Assembly: GCF_024753145.1 (NCBI RefSeq)
Contig: NZ_JANUGU010000003.1
Span: 372,001-436,000, forward strand
Direction of reading: 5' to 3'
Length of the DNA: 64,000 nucleotides
Source: Massilia terrae
GTDB lineage: Bacteria; Pseudomonadota; Gammaproteobacteria; Burkholderiales; Burkholderiaceae_D
In this document: piece by piece, positions 27,001 through 34,807 of the stretch
Layout: each line of letters opens with the position of its first letter
Numbering within the stretch: the stretch's first letter is position 1
Notes under the pieces: generated by a model
Seen by the model: the letters and a program-made list of their open reading frames with translations, nothing else
What the model was told of the DNA's origin: nothing
The model's database searches: none
Made by a program: the position numbers and the translations under genes

Positions 27001-27663
27001 ATCGTGGTGCAGATGCCGCAGTCACTGGACTCGGTGATCGCCAAGCGCGTCGAATTCCTGACCGGCTACCAGGACAGCGCATACGCCGGCGTCTACCAGC
27101 AGCTGGTGGCGCGCGTGCGCGAAGCGGAAAGCGCGCGCGGCCTGGGCAACAAGCTGTCCACCGCGGTCGCCAAGTACTACTTCAAGCTGATGGCCTACAA
27201 GGACGAATACGAAGTCGCGCGCCTGTACACCGACGGCCGCTTCGTCGAACAGCTCAAGACCCAGTTCGAAGGCGAGTTCACGCTCAAATTCAACATGGCG
27301 CCGCCGCTGTTCGCGAAGAAGGACGCCAAGGGCCGCATGATGAAAGCGGAATTCGGCTCATGGATGTGGAGCGCGATGAAGCTGCTGGCCAAGCTGAAAG
27401 GCCTGCGCGGCGGCGCCTTCGACGTCTTCGGCTACACCGCGGAGCGCAAGATGGAGCGCACGCTGATCGGCGAATACCGCGAGATGGTCGAGGGCCTGCT
27501 GGCGCAGCTGGATGCATCGAACCACGCCACCGCCGTGGAACTGGCCAGCCTGCCCGAACAGATCCGCGGCTTCGGGCATGTGAAGGAACACGCCGTCGCC
27601 GCCTTCCGCAGCAAAAAAGCCACGCTGCTTGAATCGCTCACCCACCAGCAAAAAGCAGCCTGA
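24028..27663 (+). CDS. Fused indolepyruvate ferredoxin oxidoreductase
   Basis: Large single-chain 2-oxoacid:ferredoxin oxidoreductase of 1211 residues, which decarboxylates aryl- or branched-chain 2-oxoacids (for example indolepyruvate) to acyl-CoA. GGAG at 24018-24021 sets ATG 24028; the frame is open upstream. Residues 22-46 are five SLANV repeats not expected in the family. Domains: N-terminal pyruvate/TPP half (GFISGYRGSPLGGLDENLW near 90), TPP-binding part (CSGCPHN near 487, GIGCHVMATSIYPE, GDGTYFHSGYLA), an iron-sulphur segment from about 690 (CEGCGDCGVQSNC, then CNKDYSCVKGFCP), and a gamma-type domain from about 778 (INGIGGTGVITVGALMG, MSQKNGSVTSH). The fused form of 1150-1200 residues is typical of proteobacteria. 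A role in amino acid catabolism is consistent with IcmF downstream. Confidence 0.92.
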   Translation: MPDTTAALPRAQQAEPTLAAPSLANVSLANVSLANVSLANVSLANVSLDDKYTARSGKIFLSGIQALVRLPMIQRERDAAAGLDTAGFISGYRGSPLGGLDENLWKAKGHLEANHIQFVPGVNEDLAATAVWGTQTVGLIGETRYDGVFAMWYGKGPGVDRCGDVFKHMNHAGTAATGGVLLVAGDDHGAYSSTLPHQSDHIFSACMIPVLYPCNVQEYLDLGVHGWAMSRFSGCAVAFKALADTVESSASVDADPFRVEVKLPQDFAMPEGGLNTQLSSVPLGLQARNQEALMQDYKIYAALAYARENKLNRVTIDSPNAKLGIIASGKSYLDVLEALEDLGIDEAMAAQVGLRLFKVAMIWPLEPDGVREFAQGLDEILVVEEKRQLVEYQLKEQLYNWRDDVRPHVVGKFDDKGEWVAPRGEWLLPPKADFSVSQVARVIAKRLARLDLDESTQALIKARLAFLDAKDAVLQKAIETPFRPAFYCSGCPHNTSTKVPEGSFALAGIGCHVMATSIYPEMNKLTTHMGGEGAPWIGQAAFSKVPHVFQNLGDGTYFHSGYLAVRAAVAAKVNITYKILYNDAVAMTGGQPVDGTTSVPHIAQQMAAEGVKRIALVTEDLSRYADRSLLPELVTIHDRKHIDDVQRELREIPGTTVLIYDQTCAAEKRRRRKKNQFPDPDKRMVINEAVCEGCGDCGVQSNCVSILPKETEFGRKRSIDQSACNKDYSCVKGFCPSFVTVEGGTLKKSKAGAGKGDDGWDELPAPALPSVDAPYNILINGIGGTGVITVGALMGMAAHLEGKGASVLDMTGMSQKNGSVTSHVKIAASPDRLRAQRIATGEADLVLGCDMLTAGAHDAISKMRPGRTSAIVNLHEQPPGTFAQQADWEYPAEQVRALINEAVGATEHRSADFIDATKLATALMGDSIAANLFMMGYAWQKGLIPLSEAALLRAIELNGVAVAANKKSFLWGRRAAVDFKRVERVVAPAQAIVVQMPQSLDSVIAKRVEFLTGYQDSAYAGVYQQLVARVREAESARGLGNKLSTAVAKYYFKLMAYKDEYEVARLYTDGRFVEQLKTQFEGEFTLKFNMAPPLFAKKDAKGRMMKAEFGSWMWSAMKLLAKLKGLRGGAFDVFGYTAERKMERTLIGEYREMVEGLLAQLDASNHATAVELASLPEQIRGFGHVKEHAVAAFRSKKATLLESLTHQQKAA
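24091..24165 (+). repeat. Five 15-bp in-frame tandem repeats (SLANV)5
   Basis: The unit AGCCTTGCCAACGTC is present in four identical copies (24091-24150) and a fifth with two changes (24151-24165). It encodes SLANV five times in the N-terminal extension of the oxidoreductase. Copy-number change would keep the frame. Confidence 0.95.
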
Positions 27664-27680
27664 TTAGTTAGCTTTTGAAC

Positions 27681-27710
27681 CGTCGTCCCGGCGAAGGCCG
27701 GGACCCATGG
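27681..27710 (+). repeat. Dispersed REP-like palindrome, copy 2
   Basis: The element CGTCGTCCCGGCGAAGGCCGGGACCCATGG-type palindrome begins 17 bases after the oxidoreductase stop. It is in the opposite orientation to the copy at 27761-27791, forming a head-to-head pair. Confidence 0.8.
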
Positions 27711-27760
27711 ACCGCTCGCCCGGCCGCAGAATGATCAACGCCGCAGGCGGAGCACGCCCA

Positions 27761-27791
27761 GCATGGGCCCCGGCCTCCGCCGGGGCGACGT
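27761..27791 (-). repeat. Dispersed REP-like palindrome, copy 3
   Basis: The element begins GCATGGGCCCCGGCC and ends CCGGGGCGACG, which is the reverse complement of copy 2 with a few changes. The pair flanks about 50 bases and lies just upstream of the icmF promoter region. Confidence 0.8.
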
Positions 27792-27829
27792 AGGTTTTTG
27801 GCAACACTTAAGGCACCCACACCCCGCTG

Positions 27830-27856
27830 TTGACGTTTACGTTAACGTCATATAAT
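27830..27856 (+). promoter_or_regulatory. Candidate icmF promoter with overlapping 20-bp operator
   Basis: TGACGTTTACGTTAACGTCA (27831-27850) is palindromic at 18 of 20 positions. TTGACG (27830-27835) and TATAAT (27851-27856) flank it with a 15-base spacer, short for sigma-70 unless a regulator compensates. The ACGTWWACGT core recalls the operators of LiuR-type MerR regulators of branched-chain amino acid catabolism, which would suit icmF. The dyad is seen; the regulator is inferred. Confidence 0.6.
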
Positions 27857-27892
27857 AAGCAAACGAGACACCGCTTCCGCCAAAGGAACACC

Positions 27893-30800
27893 ATGAACGA
27901 CCTCACTCCCGCCACCAAGCTCGACCTGCCGGAACAGTTCAAGCTGGCCAACAAGGTGCGCTTCGTCACCGCCGCCTCGCTGTTCGACGGCCACGACGCC
28001 TCGATCAACATCATGCGCCGCATCCTGCAATCGAACGGCGCGGAAGTGATCCACCTCGGCCACAACCGCTCGGTCGACGAAGTCGTCACCGCCGCCCTCG
28101 CCGAAGACGCACAAGGCATCGCCGTCTCCAGCTACCAGGGCGGCCACGTCGAATACTTCAAGTACATGATCGACCTGCTGCGCCAGCGCGGCGGCGCCCA
28201 CATCAAGGTGTTCGGCGGCGGCGGCGGCGTGATCGTGCCGTCCGAGATCGAGGAACTGCATGCCTACGGCGTCACCCGCATCTTTAGCCCGGAAGACGGC
28301 CAGCGCATGGGCCTGGTGGGCATGATCCGCTCGATGCTGCAAACCTGCGACGTCGACCTGTCCTCCTACGCGCCCGCCACGCTGGCGCCGCTGACCGAAG
28401 GCGAGGTCGCCAGCCACCACCGCCCGCTCGCGCAGCTCGTCACCGCACTCGAAAACGGCAAGGCCGACGCCGCGCTGGTCAAGCAGATCCACGATGCCGC
28501 CGAAGGGCTGCACGTGCCGACCCTCGGCATCACCGGCACCGGCGGCGCCGGCAAATCCTCGCTCACCGATGAACTGATCCGCCGCATCCGCCTCGACCAG
28601 GGCGACCGCCTCAACATCGCCGTGATCTCGATCGACCCGTCGCGCCGCAAATCGGGCGGCGCCCTGCTCGGCGACCGCATCCGCATGAACGCGATCAACC
28701 CGTGGAACGGCCAGGCGCGCGTGTTCATGCGCTCGCTCGCCACGCGCGAGGCCGGCTCCGAGATCTCGCAGGCGCTGCCCGACGTGATCGCAGCCTGCAA
28801 GGTGGCCGGCTTCGACCTCGTGATCGTCGAGACCTCCGGCATCGGCCAGGGCGATGCCGCCATCGTGCCGCACGTGGACCTGTCGATGTACGTGATGACC
28901 CCGGAATTCGGCGCCGCCTCGCAGCTCGAAAAAATCGACATGCTCGATTTCGCCGACGTCGTCGCCATCAACAAATTCGACCGCAAGGGCGCGCAGGACG
29001 CACTGCGCGACGTCGCCAAGCAGTACCAGCGCAACCGCGAACTGTTCAGCCAGAGCCCGGACCAGATGCCGGTCTATGGCACGCAAGCGTCGCGCTTCAA
29101 CGACGACGGCGTGACCGCCCTGTACCACGGCCTGCTGCCCAAGCTGGCATCGCTCGGACTGAAGGTCGAAGCGTCGAAACTGCCTGTGCCGGCGCAGAAG
29201 CAATCCAGCGCCAAGAACGTGATCGTGCCCCCAAGCCGCTCGCGCTACCTGGCCGAAATCGCCGACACGCTGCGCGGCTACCACAAGCACGTCGGCAAGC
29301 AGGTCAAGCTCGCGCGCGAGCGCCAGCAGCTTACGGAAGCCAAGCGCATGCTGGCCGCCGCCAACAAGGGCGCCGACTTCGACGACCTGATCGCCCTCCG
29401 CGACAACGCGATGGAAGGCGGCGCTAAAAAGCTGCTGGCGATGTGGCCCGACATGCAGGCCGCCTACTCGGGCGACGAATACGTGGTCAAGATCCGCGAC
29501 AAGGAGATCCGCACCAAGCTGGTTCAGAAGACCCTGTCCGGCAACCCGATCCGCAAGGTCGCGCTGCCGCGCTACGAAGACCACGGCGAAGTGCTGCGCT
29601 TCCTGATGCTGGAAAACGTCCCCGGCTCCTTCCCCTTCACCGCCGGCGTGTTCGCCTTCAAGCGCGAGGGCGAAGACCCGACCCGCATGTTCGCCGGCGA
29701 GGGCGACGCCTTCCGCACCAACCGCCGCTTCAAGCTGGTCTCGCAAGGCATGGACGCCAAGCGCCTGTCGACCGCCTTCGACTCGGTCACGCTGTACGGC
29801 GCCGACCCGGCGCTGCGTCCCGACATCTACGGCAAGGTCGGCAACTCGGGCGTGTCGATCGCCACGCTGGACGACATGAAGGTGCTGTACGACGGCTTCG
29901 ACCTGTGCAGCCCGAACACCTCGGTCTCGATGACCATCAACGGCCCGGCGCCGGCGATCCTGGCGATGTTCATGAACACCGCGATCGACCAGCAGGTCGA
30001 CAAATTCGTGGCCGACAACGGCCGCCAGCCGACCGACGACGAAGCGGCCAAGATCCGCGCCTGGGTGCTGGCCAATGTGCGCGGCACCGTGCAGGCCGAC
30101 ATCCTCAAGGAAGACCAGGGCCAGAACACCTGCATCTTCTCGACCGAGTTCTCGCTCAAGGTGATGGGCGACATCCAGGAATACTTCGTGCACCACCAGG
30201 TGCGCAACTTCTACTCGGTGTCGATCTCGGGCTACCACATCGCCGAAGCCGGCGCGAACCCGATTTCGCAGCTCGCGTTCACGCTGTCGAACGGCTTCAC
30301 GTTTGTTGAAGCCTACCTCGCGCGCGGCATGCACATCGACGACTTCGCGCCGAACCTGTCGTTCTTCTTCTCGAACGGGATGGACCCGGAGTACACGGTG
30401 CTGGGCCGCGTGGCGCGCCGCATCTGGGCGGTGGCGATGCGCGACAAGTACGGCGCCAACGACCGCTCGCAGAAGCTCAAGTACCACATCCAGACCTCGG
30501 GCCGCTCGCTGCACGCGCAGGAGATCGACTTCAACGACATCCGCACCACGCTGCAGGCGCTGATCGCGATCTACGACAACTGCAACTCGCTGCATACCAA
30601 CGCCTACGACGAGGCGATCACCACGCCGACCGACGAATCGGTGCGGCGCGCGCTGGCGATCCAGCTGATCATCAACCGCGAGTGGGGCCTGGCCAAGAAC
30701 GAGAACCCGAACCAGGGCTCGTTCATCATGGAAGAACTCACGGACCTCGTGGAAGAAGCGGTGCTGCAGGAGTTCGAGCGCATCGCCGAGCGCGGCGGCG

Positions 30801-31180
30801 TGCTGGGCGCGATGGAGACCGGCTACCAGCGCGGCAAGATCCAGGAAGAGTCGATGCTGTACGAGCACAAGAAGCACGACGGCTCGCTGCCGATCATCGG
30901 CGTGAACACCTTCCGCAACCCGAATGGTGCGGCAGTGCCGGCGACCATCGAGCTGGCCCGCTCGACCGACGACGAGAAGCAGTCGCAGCTCACGCGCCTG
31001 GAAGCCTTCCACCAGCGCCACGCGGCCGAAGCACCGGCCGCGCTGGCCGCCCTGCAGCAAGCCGCGATCGACAACGCCAACGTGTTCGAGAAGCTGATGG
31101 ACGCGGTGCGCGTGTGCTCGCTCGGCCAGGTCACCACCGCGCTGTTCGAGGTGGGCGGGCAGTACCGGCGCAATATGTAA
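27893..31180 (+). CDS. icmF: Fused isobutyryl-CoA mutase IcmF
   Basis: Adenosylcobalamin-dependent acyl-CoA mutase of 1095 residues with its own G-protein chaperone, converting isobutyryl-CoA and n-butyryl-CoA (some members also isovaleryl-/pivalyl-CoA). AAAGGAAC at 27882-27889 sets ATG 27893. Order of domains: B12-binding domain at 20-160 with FDGHDASIN (31-39) carrying the cobalt-ligand histidine H34; MeaB-like GTPase with Walker [10 protein letters not shown] near 215-223, [19 protein letters not shown] and [10 protein letters not shown]; linker; and mutase domain from about 520 ([42 protein letters not shown]). The order B12-GTPase-mutase is diagnostic of IcmF rather than methylmalonyl-CoA mutase. 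The gene stands alone with its own promoter and terminator. Confidence 0.94.
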   Translation: MNDLTPATKLDLPEQFKLANKVRFVTAASLFDGHDASINIMRRILQSNGAEVIHLGHNRSVDEVVTAALAEDAQGIAVSSYQGGHVEYFKYMIDLLRQRGGAHIKVFGGGGGVIVPSEIEELHAYGVTRIFSPEDGQRMGLVGMIRSMLQTCDVDLSSYAPATLAPLTEGEVASHHRPLAQLVTALENGKADAALVKQIHDAAEGLHVPTLGITGTGGAGKSSLTDELIRRIRLDQGDRLNIAVISIDPSRRKSGGALLGDRIRMNAINPWNGQARVFMRSLATREAGSEISQALPDVIAACKVAGFDLVIVETSGIGQGDAAIVPHVDLSMYVMTPEFGAASQLEKIDMLDFADVVAINKFDRKGAQDALRDVAKQYQRNRELFSQSPDQMPVYGTQASRFNDDGVTALYHGLLPKLASLGLKVEASKLPVPAQKQSSAKNVIVPPSRSRYLAEIADTLRGYHKHVGKQVKLARERQQLTEAKRMLAAANKGADFDDLIALRDNAMEGGAKKLLAMWPDMQAAYSGDEYVVKIRDKEIRTKLVQKTLSGNPIRKVALPRYEDHGEVLRFLMLENVPGSFPFTAGVFAFKREGEDPTRMFAGEGDAFRTNRRFKLVSQGMDAKRLSTAFDSVTLYGADPALRPDIYGKVGNSGVSIATLDDMKVLYDGFDLCSPNTSVSMTINGPAPAILAMFMNTAIDQQVDKFVADNGRQPTDDEAAKIRAWVLANVRGTVQADILKEDQGQNTCIFSTEFSLKVMGDIQEYFVHHQVRNFYSVSISGYHIAEAGANPISQLAFTLSNGFTFVEAYLARGMHIDDFAPNLSFFFSNGMDPEYTVLGRVARRIWAVAMRDKYGANDRSQKLKYHIQTSGRSLHAQEIDFNDIRTTLQALIAIYDNCNSLHTNAYDEAITTPTDESVRRALAIQLIINREWGLAKNENPNQGSFIMEELTDLVEEAVLQEFERIAERGGVLGAMETGYQRGKIQEESMLYEHKKHDGSLPIIGVNTFRNPNGAAVPATIELARSTDDEKQSQLTRLEAFHQRHAAEAPAALAALQQAAIDNANVFEKLMDAVRVCSLGQVTTALFEVGGQYRRNM

Positions 31181-31197
31181 CACCGCGCATTTGTGCC

Positions 31198-31228
31198 CAA
31201 AAAGCCGAAGTTCGCTTCGGCTTTTTTA
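31198..31228 (+). terminator. Rho-independent terminator of icmF
   Basis: AAAAGCCGAAG, a TTCG loop and CTTCGGCTTTTTT form a perfect hairpin with a T-tract, 18 bases after the icmF stop. The A-run on the other side makes it potentially bidirectional. Confidence 0.9.
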
Positions 31229-31342
31229 TTGTCGACACGCTCCGATGCGCTTAACGGAAAAAAATTCCCACCTCCTCGTTGTGCGTGATTGAACAATTGG
31301 TCCCTACTTGCTGTTTTTACCCGGCGACACCCGCAGTAACAT

Positions 31343-31446
31343 GGGGTCAGGTCGTCCAAAGAATCAAAATTTCGGTACGAAAACTCTTGCGGCGGGAAGT
31401 TTAAGTTGTTGGGCCGGAATTTTGATTCATTGGACGACCTGACCCC
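31343..31446. mobile_element. 104-bp MITE-like element with 29-bp terminal inverted repeats
   Basis: The left end (31343-31371, starting GGGGTCAGGTCGTCC) and the right end (31418-31446, ending GGACGACCTGACCCC) are inverted repeats matching at 28 of 29 positions around a 46-base centre without coding capacity. GGGGTCAGG ends are common in elements mobilised by REP-associated tyrosine transposases. No transposase is in the window, so it would be a non-autonomous copy. Confidence 0.75.
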
Positions 31447-31464
31447 GACTTTGCAGATAGAGGA

Positions 31465-31758
31465 TCAGGCGGGCGGTGCGCCGCTCAGCCCCGCCTCGTC
31501 ATCGATGTAATCCGTCACAAAGCGGCGCACGCTAGCCGCGAGACGGCCCAGCAAGATGAAGCTGCCAAGCGGCAGGGCCATCAGCGCTGCAGTCAACATC
31601 AGCACCTGTCCGACCGGTGCGTGCAACCACTGGACGCAGAACATCGCGTAGCCCGCACCAATGACAATCGTCAGCAGGCCGCCCATCCACGCGATCACCC
31701 GCATCAGGATGCTCAGGAGGATGAGGATGCACTCGCCGATTGTGCCGCGGTCTCTCAC
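31465..31758 (-). CDS. Small membrane protein of unknown function
   Basis: Protein of 97 residues beginning at GTG 31758, whose GTGA overlaps the stop of the beta-propeller gene by four bases; this overlap is why I prefer it over ATG 31704, which would give a 79-residue product. Two to three membrane helices are visible: ECILILLSILMRVIAWMGGLLTIVIGAGYAMF, then GQVLMLTAALMALPLGSFILLG. The tail is charged and acidic (VTDYIDDEAGL). No family is recognised. Its place as third gene after the MoaD/ThiS-like and propeller genes suggests a membrane partner for them. Confidence 0.7.
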   Translation of the reverse strand: MRDRGTIGECILILLSILMRVIAWMGGLLTIVIGAGYAMFCVQWLHAPVGQVLMLTAALMALPLGSFILLGRLAASVRRFVTDYIDDEAGLSGAPPA

Positions 31759-32843
31759 GCAAAGCACACGGCGGCAATCGGCGGCAGGTTCAGCGACACC
31801 GTATGCCAGCTGTCGCCGCCATTCTCGGACAGCCACAGGCCACCCGTGGTCGATCCCATCAGCAGGGTGCGGCCGTCGTCGGCCACCGCCAGGCCGTGGC
31901 GGTACACCAGGTCGTAGCAGCGCTCCTGCGGCAGCCCGGCGCGCTGCACCTTGAAGGTCTTGCCGCCGTCGGTGGTGCGGTTCACCGCCAGCGCCGCGCC
32001 CACCGGCACGCGCTGCTGGTCGGCCACGGCCGGCACGAACCAGGCCGTGTCGCCATCCTCCGGGTGCACCGCCACCGCGAACCCGAAGCGCGACAGCGGC
32101 GCTTCGCGGATCTCGTCCCACTTGCGCCCGCCGTTGGTCGAACGCCACATGCCGTTGTGATGCTGGCACCAGAGCGCGTCCGGGGTGCCGCGCGAGCGCA
32201 CCACGCGGTGCGGATCCTGGATCGCCTCGTTCTCGCTCATCTCCGGCGGCATGTAGTCGGCGCGCATGCCGGTCGAGCTCACGGTCCAGCTTTCGCCGCC
32301 GTCCTCGGTGCGCCACGCTCCGCCGCTCGACACCGCGACCAGCACTTTGTTGCTGTCGCGCGGGTCGACGCTGATGCTGTGGATGCCCGGGTCGGGGTAG
32401 CCGCCGCCCATCCACTCGGCGCGCTGCGGCACGTCCCACAGCGCGCGCACCAACTCCCACGAATCGCCACGGTCGCGCGAGCGGAACAGGCCGCCCGGCA
32501 GGGTGCCGGCCCACAGATGGCCCGGCTGGTCCTTGCCGCCCGGCTCCAGCGACCAGATCAGCTTGTTGGTCCACTCGATCTTGTCGCTACTGTCCGCCGG
32601 CTTGGGGGGATAGCTCGGCGCCGCCAGTTCGGTCCAGACCTCGCTGCCGGGATCGCGCCGGTGCAGCTTGACGCCGAAGTGGCCGAGGTTGAGCGCCGCG
32701 TACAGGCTGCCGTCGCGCTTGTCGGGCAGCGATATCGACACCGGTTCGCCAAGAAAGTGGACGGGGCCGAATTTCCACTGGCCGTCCTCGCGGTGCAGTT
32801 CGAACAGGCCCTTGCGGGTGGACACGTACGCGCGATCGCTCAT
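31755..32843 (-). CDS. Asp-box beta-propeller (sialidase/BNR-like, YVTN type)
   Basis: Beta-propeller protein of 362 residues with no signal peptide, so probably cytoplasmic. Five Asp-boxes of the S-x-D-x-G-x-x-W type are visible in order: RSRDRGDSWE, RTEDGGESWT, RSTNGGRKWD, RTTDGGKTFK and LSENGGDSWH. It starts MSDRAYVSTRKGLFEL and has a GGGYPDPGIHSISVDPRDSNKVLVAVSSGG segment. Databases commonly label such proteins exo-alpha-sialidase or glycosyl hydrolase, but the sialidase arginine triad is not evident, so enzymatic activity is doubtful. The gene follows a ThiS-like gene by two bases and overlaps a membrane protein gene. Confidence 0.85.
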   Translation of the reverse strand: MSDRAYVSTRKGLFELHREDGQWKFGPVHFLGEPVSISLPDKRDGSLYAALNLGHFGVKLHRRDPGSEVWTELAAPSYPPKPADSSDKIEWTNKLIWSLEPGGKDQPGHLWAGTLPGGLFRSRDRGDSWELVRALWDVPQRAEWMGGGYPDPGIHSISVDPRDSNKVLVAVSSGGAWRTEDGGESWTVSSTGMRADYMPPEMSENEAIQDPHRVVRSRGTPDALWCQHHNGMWRSTNGGRKWDEIREAPLSRFGFAVAVHPEDGDTAWFVPAVADQQRVPVGAALAVNRTTDGGKTFKVQRAGLPQERCYDLVYRHGLAVADDGRTLLMGSTTGGLWLSENGGDSWHTVSLNLPPIAAVCFA

Positions 32844-32845
32844 GT

Positions 32846-33115
32846 TTAGCCTCCGGAAAGTGCCTGCAGCACGTAGACCTTGCTATCGGGTTGGAGTGGA
32901 TCGTCCAGGCGCCTGCGATCCGCGCAGTGCCGGCCGTCGATGAATACCGCCACGTTTTCGCGCAGGTGGCCCTGGTCGTCCAGCACGTAGCCGCGCAAGC
33001 GCGGATTGGCGGAGAACGCGCTCTCCAGCGCAGCGCGCAGCTGGACGGCGCCAGTCTCGACCTGTGGCAAGGTCGTGAAACGCGCCAGCTGCTGGGTGAA
33101 AAACACGTGCGCCAT
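32846..33115 (-). CDS. MoaD/ThiS family ubiquitin-fold protein
   Basis: Protein of 89 residues of the beta-grasp MoaD/ThiS class, ending in the diglycine LSGG that is adenylated and thiocarboxylated by E1-like enzymes. Typical strands are visible (AVQLRAALESAFSANPRLRGYVLDDQGHLRENVAVFIDGRH, then LQPDSKVYVLQALSGG). It is first in a three-gene operon with a beta-propeller and a membrane protein, not with molybdopterin or thiamine genes, so it is probably a specialised sulphur carrier or protein modifier. AGGTG precedes ATG 33115. Confidence 0.88.
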   Translation of the reverse strand: MAHVFFTQQLARFTTLPQVETGAVQLRAALESAFSANPRLRGYVLDDQGHLRENVAVFIDGRHCADRRRLDDPLQPDSKVYVLQALSGG

Positions 33116-33245
33116 CGGACACCTGTGGAATATGGATGCGCCGATTCTAGTAGTGTTGTTGGTGTTTAGCTATCGGAAAATTGCACCTGCCACGAACGCG
33201 CGCCGCAGGCCTAGAATGGAAGCGTGTCCACCAGCGGAGCCGCGC

Positions 33246-33557
33246 ATGACGATCCAACCGGAACAACTGGCCGCATTGATGCAAGAAGTCGAACAGGAAG
33301 ACCCGATCGACTTTGCCGATTTGCCTTTCGCCGAAGACGAAATGCGCCTGCTGGTGGCCAACCACCTGTGTGAGATGGCGGAAGCGATGGAGAGTTTCAG
33401 CACCGAGGACAGGCTGACCACGCTGCTGGCTGTGTCGGCCAAGCTGGTGCTGGAGAACCTGGTGCTGCACGTGCAGCTGCTGCGGCGGCATGGGCTGCCG
33501 GTGGGGGAGAATGTGGAGGCATTGCTCAACAAGCTGCGCGGGCGAGAGCCTGATTAG
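33246..33557 (+). CDS. Small acidic hypothetical protein
   Basis: Protein of 103 residues; GGAG at 33236-33239 sets ATG 33246, within a longer open frame. It is helical and strongly acidic at the N-terminus (QEVEQEDPIDFADLPFAEDEMRLL), followed by an amphipathic helical region (TTLLAVSAKLVLENLVLHVQLLRRHGLP). No signal peptide, cysteine pair or known motif is seen. It is a single gene, divergent from the ThiS-like gene and convergent with the dehydrogenase. Confidence 0.75.
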   Translation: MTIQPEQLAALMQEVEQEDPIDFADLPFAEDEMRLLVANHLCEMAEAMESFSTEDRLTTLLAVSAKLVLENLVLHVQLLRRHGLPVGENVEALLNKLRGREPD

Positions 33558-33570
33558 TCCTTAAACCATG

Positions 33571-33596
33571 GTCGTCCCGGCGGAGGCCGGGACGAC
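33571..33596. repeat. REP-like palindrome, copy 4, likely shared terminator
   Basis: GTCGTCCCGGC, a GGAG loop and GCCGGGACGAC form a perfect 11-bp hairpin between two convergent genes, 14 bases after one stop and 11 bases before the other. It is the same repeat as at 8924 and 27681. Confidence 0.8.
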
Positions 33597-33606
33597 GGTT
33601 TCTGGG

Positions 33607-34794
33607 CTAGTGCACCGACTGCATCCCCGGATGCAGCACCACTTTCACGCACTGGTCCTGCTTGTGCTTGAAGATCTCGTACCCGTGCGGCGCGTCGTCC
33701 AGCGCCATGTGGTGGGTGATGATGCAGGCCGGGTCCAGCTCGCCCTTCTGGATGCGTTCCAGCAGCGGCTGCATGTAGCGGTGCACGTGGGTCTGGCCGG
33801 TGCGGATGGTCAGCGAGCGGTTCATCACCGAGCCGATCGGGATCTTGTCCGCGAACCCGCCGTACACGCCCGGCACCGACACCACCCCGCCATTGCGGCA
33901 AGCCAGCATCGCCTCGCGCAGCGCGGTCGGCCGCTCGGTCTCCATGCGCATCGCCTGCTTGATGCGGTCATACGCATAGGCGATGCCGGTGCCGTGAGCC
34001 TCCATGCCGACCGCGTCGATGCAGGCATCCGGCCCGCGCCCGCCCGTCATCTGCTTGAGCGCATCGATGATGTCCACCTCCTCGTAGTTGAGCACCTCGG
34101 CCTTCGACAGATCGCGCGCCATCGCCAGCCGCTCGGGGAAGCGGTCGATCGCGATCACCCGCTCCGCCCCCAGCAGGAAAGCACTCTGGATCGCGAACTG
34201 GCCCACCGGCCCGCAGCCCCACACCGCCACCACGTCGCCCGGCTTGATGTCGCAGGCCTCGGCCGCCATGTAGCCGGTCGGCAGGATATCGGACAGGAAC
34301 AGCACCTTGTCGTCCGACAGTCCTTCCGGCACCACCAGCGGCCCCACGTCCGCGTAGGGCACGCGCGCATACTCGGCCTGGCCGCCCGCATAGCCGCCGG
34401 TCAGGTGCGAATAGCCGAAGATGCCGGCGGTGGAATGGCCCCACATTTTCTCGGCCATCTCCGCATTCGGGTTGGAGTTCTCGCACACCGAGAACATCTT
34501 CTGTTCGCAGGCGAAACAGTGGCCGCAGGCGATCGGGAACGGCACCACGATGCGGTCGCCCACCTTGAGCCGCTTCACGCCGGCGCCGCACTCCACCACT
34601 TCGCCCATGAATTCGTGGCCGAGGATGTCGCCCGCTTCCATGCTCGGCACGTAGCCGTCGTACAGGTGCAGGTCGGAACCGCAGATCGCGGTCGAGGTGA
34701 TCTTCACGATCACGTCGGTCTGGTTGAGAATGGTCGGATCGGGCACCCGCTCGATCCGTACGTCGTTCACGCCATGCCAGCAGTTTGCTTTCAT
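33607..34794 (-). CDS. Zinc-dependent alcohol dehydrogenase, formaldehyde dehydrogenase-like
   Basis: Medium-chain dehydrogenase of 395 residues. ATG 34794 (MKANCWHG) has GGAGG seven bases upstream; a TTG 24 bases earlier is rejected. Catalytic zinc ligands are C38, H60 and E61 ([12 protein letters not shown]); the structural zinc set is C90, C93, C96 and C104 ([16 protein letters not shown]). The NAD-binding motif is [11 protein letters not shown], and [14 protein letters not shown] supplies the ribose-binding acidic residue. The length and a long insert with [15 protein letters not shown] match the glutathione-independent formaldehyde dehydrogenase-like group often found in soil betaproteobacteria. 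It follows the SRPBCC gene by 13 bases. Confidence 0.9.
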   Translation of the reverse strand: MKANCWHGVNDVRIERVPDPTILNQTDVIVKITSTAICGSDLHLYDGYVPSMEAGDILGHEFMGEVVECGAGVKRLKVGDRIVVPFPIACGHCFACEQKMFSVCENSNPNAEMAEKMWGHSTAGIFGYSHLTGGYAGGQAEYARVPYADVGPLVVPEGLSDDKVLFLSDILPTGYMAAEACDIKPGDVVAVWGCGPVGQFAIQSAFLLGAERVIAIDRFPERLAMARDLSKAEVLNYEEVDIIDALKQMTGGRGPDACIDAVGMEAHGTGIAYAYDRIKQAMRMETERPTALREAMLACRNGGVVSVPGVYGGFADKIPIGSVMNRSLTIRTGQTHVHRYMQPLLERIQKGELDPACIITHHMALDDAPHGYEIFKHKQDQCVKVVLHPGMQSVH

Positions 34795-34807
34795 TCCTTG
34801 CCCTCCA

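Noticed and set aside
27848..31183. An 1111-codon minus-strand open frame across icmF.
   Set aside because: The plus strand encodes a full IcmF with all motifs; the antisense product is low in complexity and unrecognisable.
31465..32574. A 369-codon minus-strand frame that includes the small membrane protein.
   Set aside because: Its upstream two thirds run in another frame through the Asp-box propeller; only the end from GTG 31758 looks genuine.
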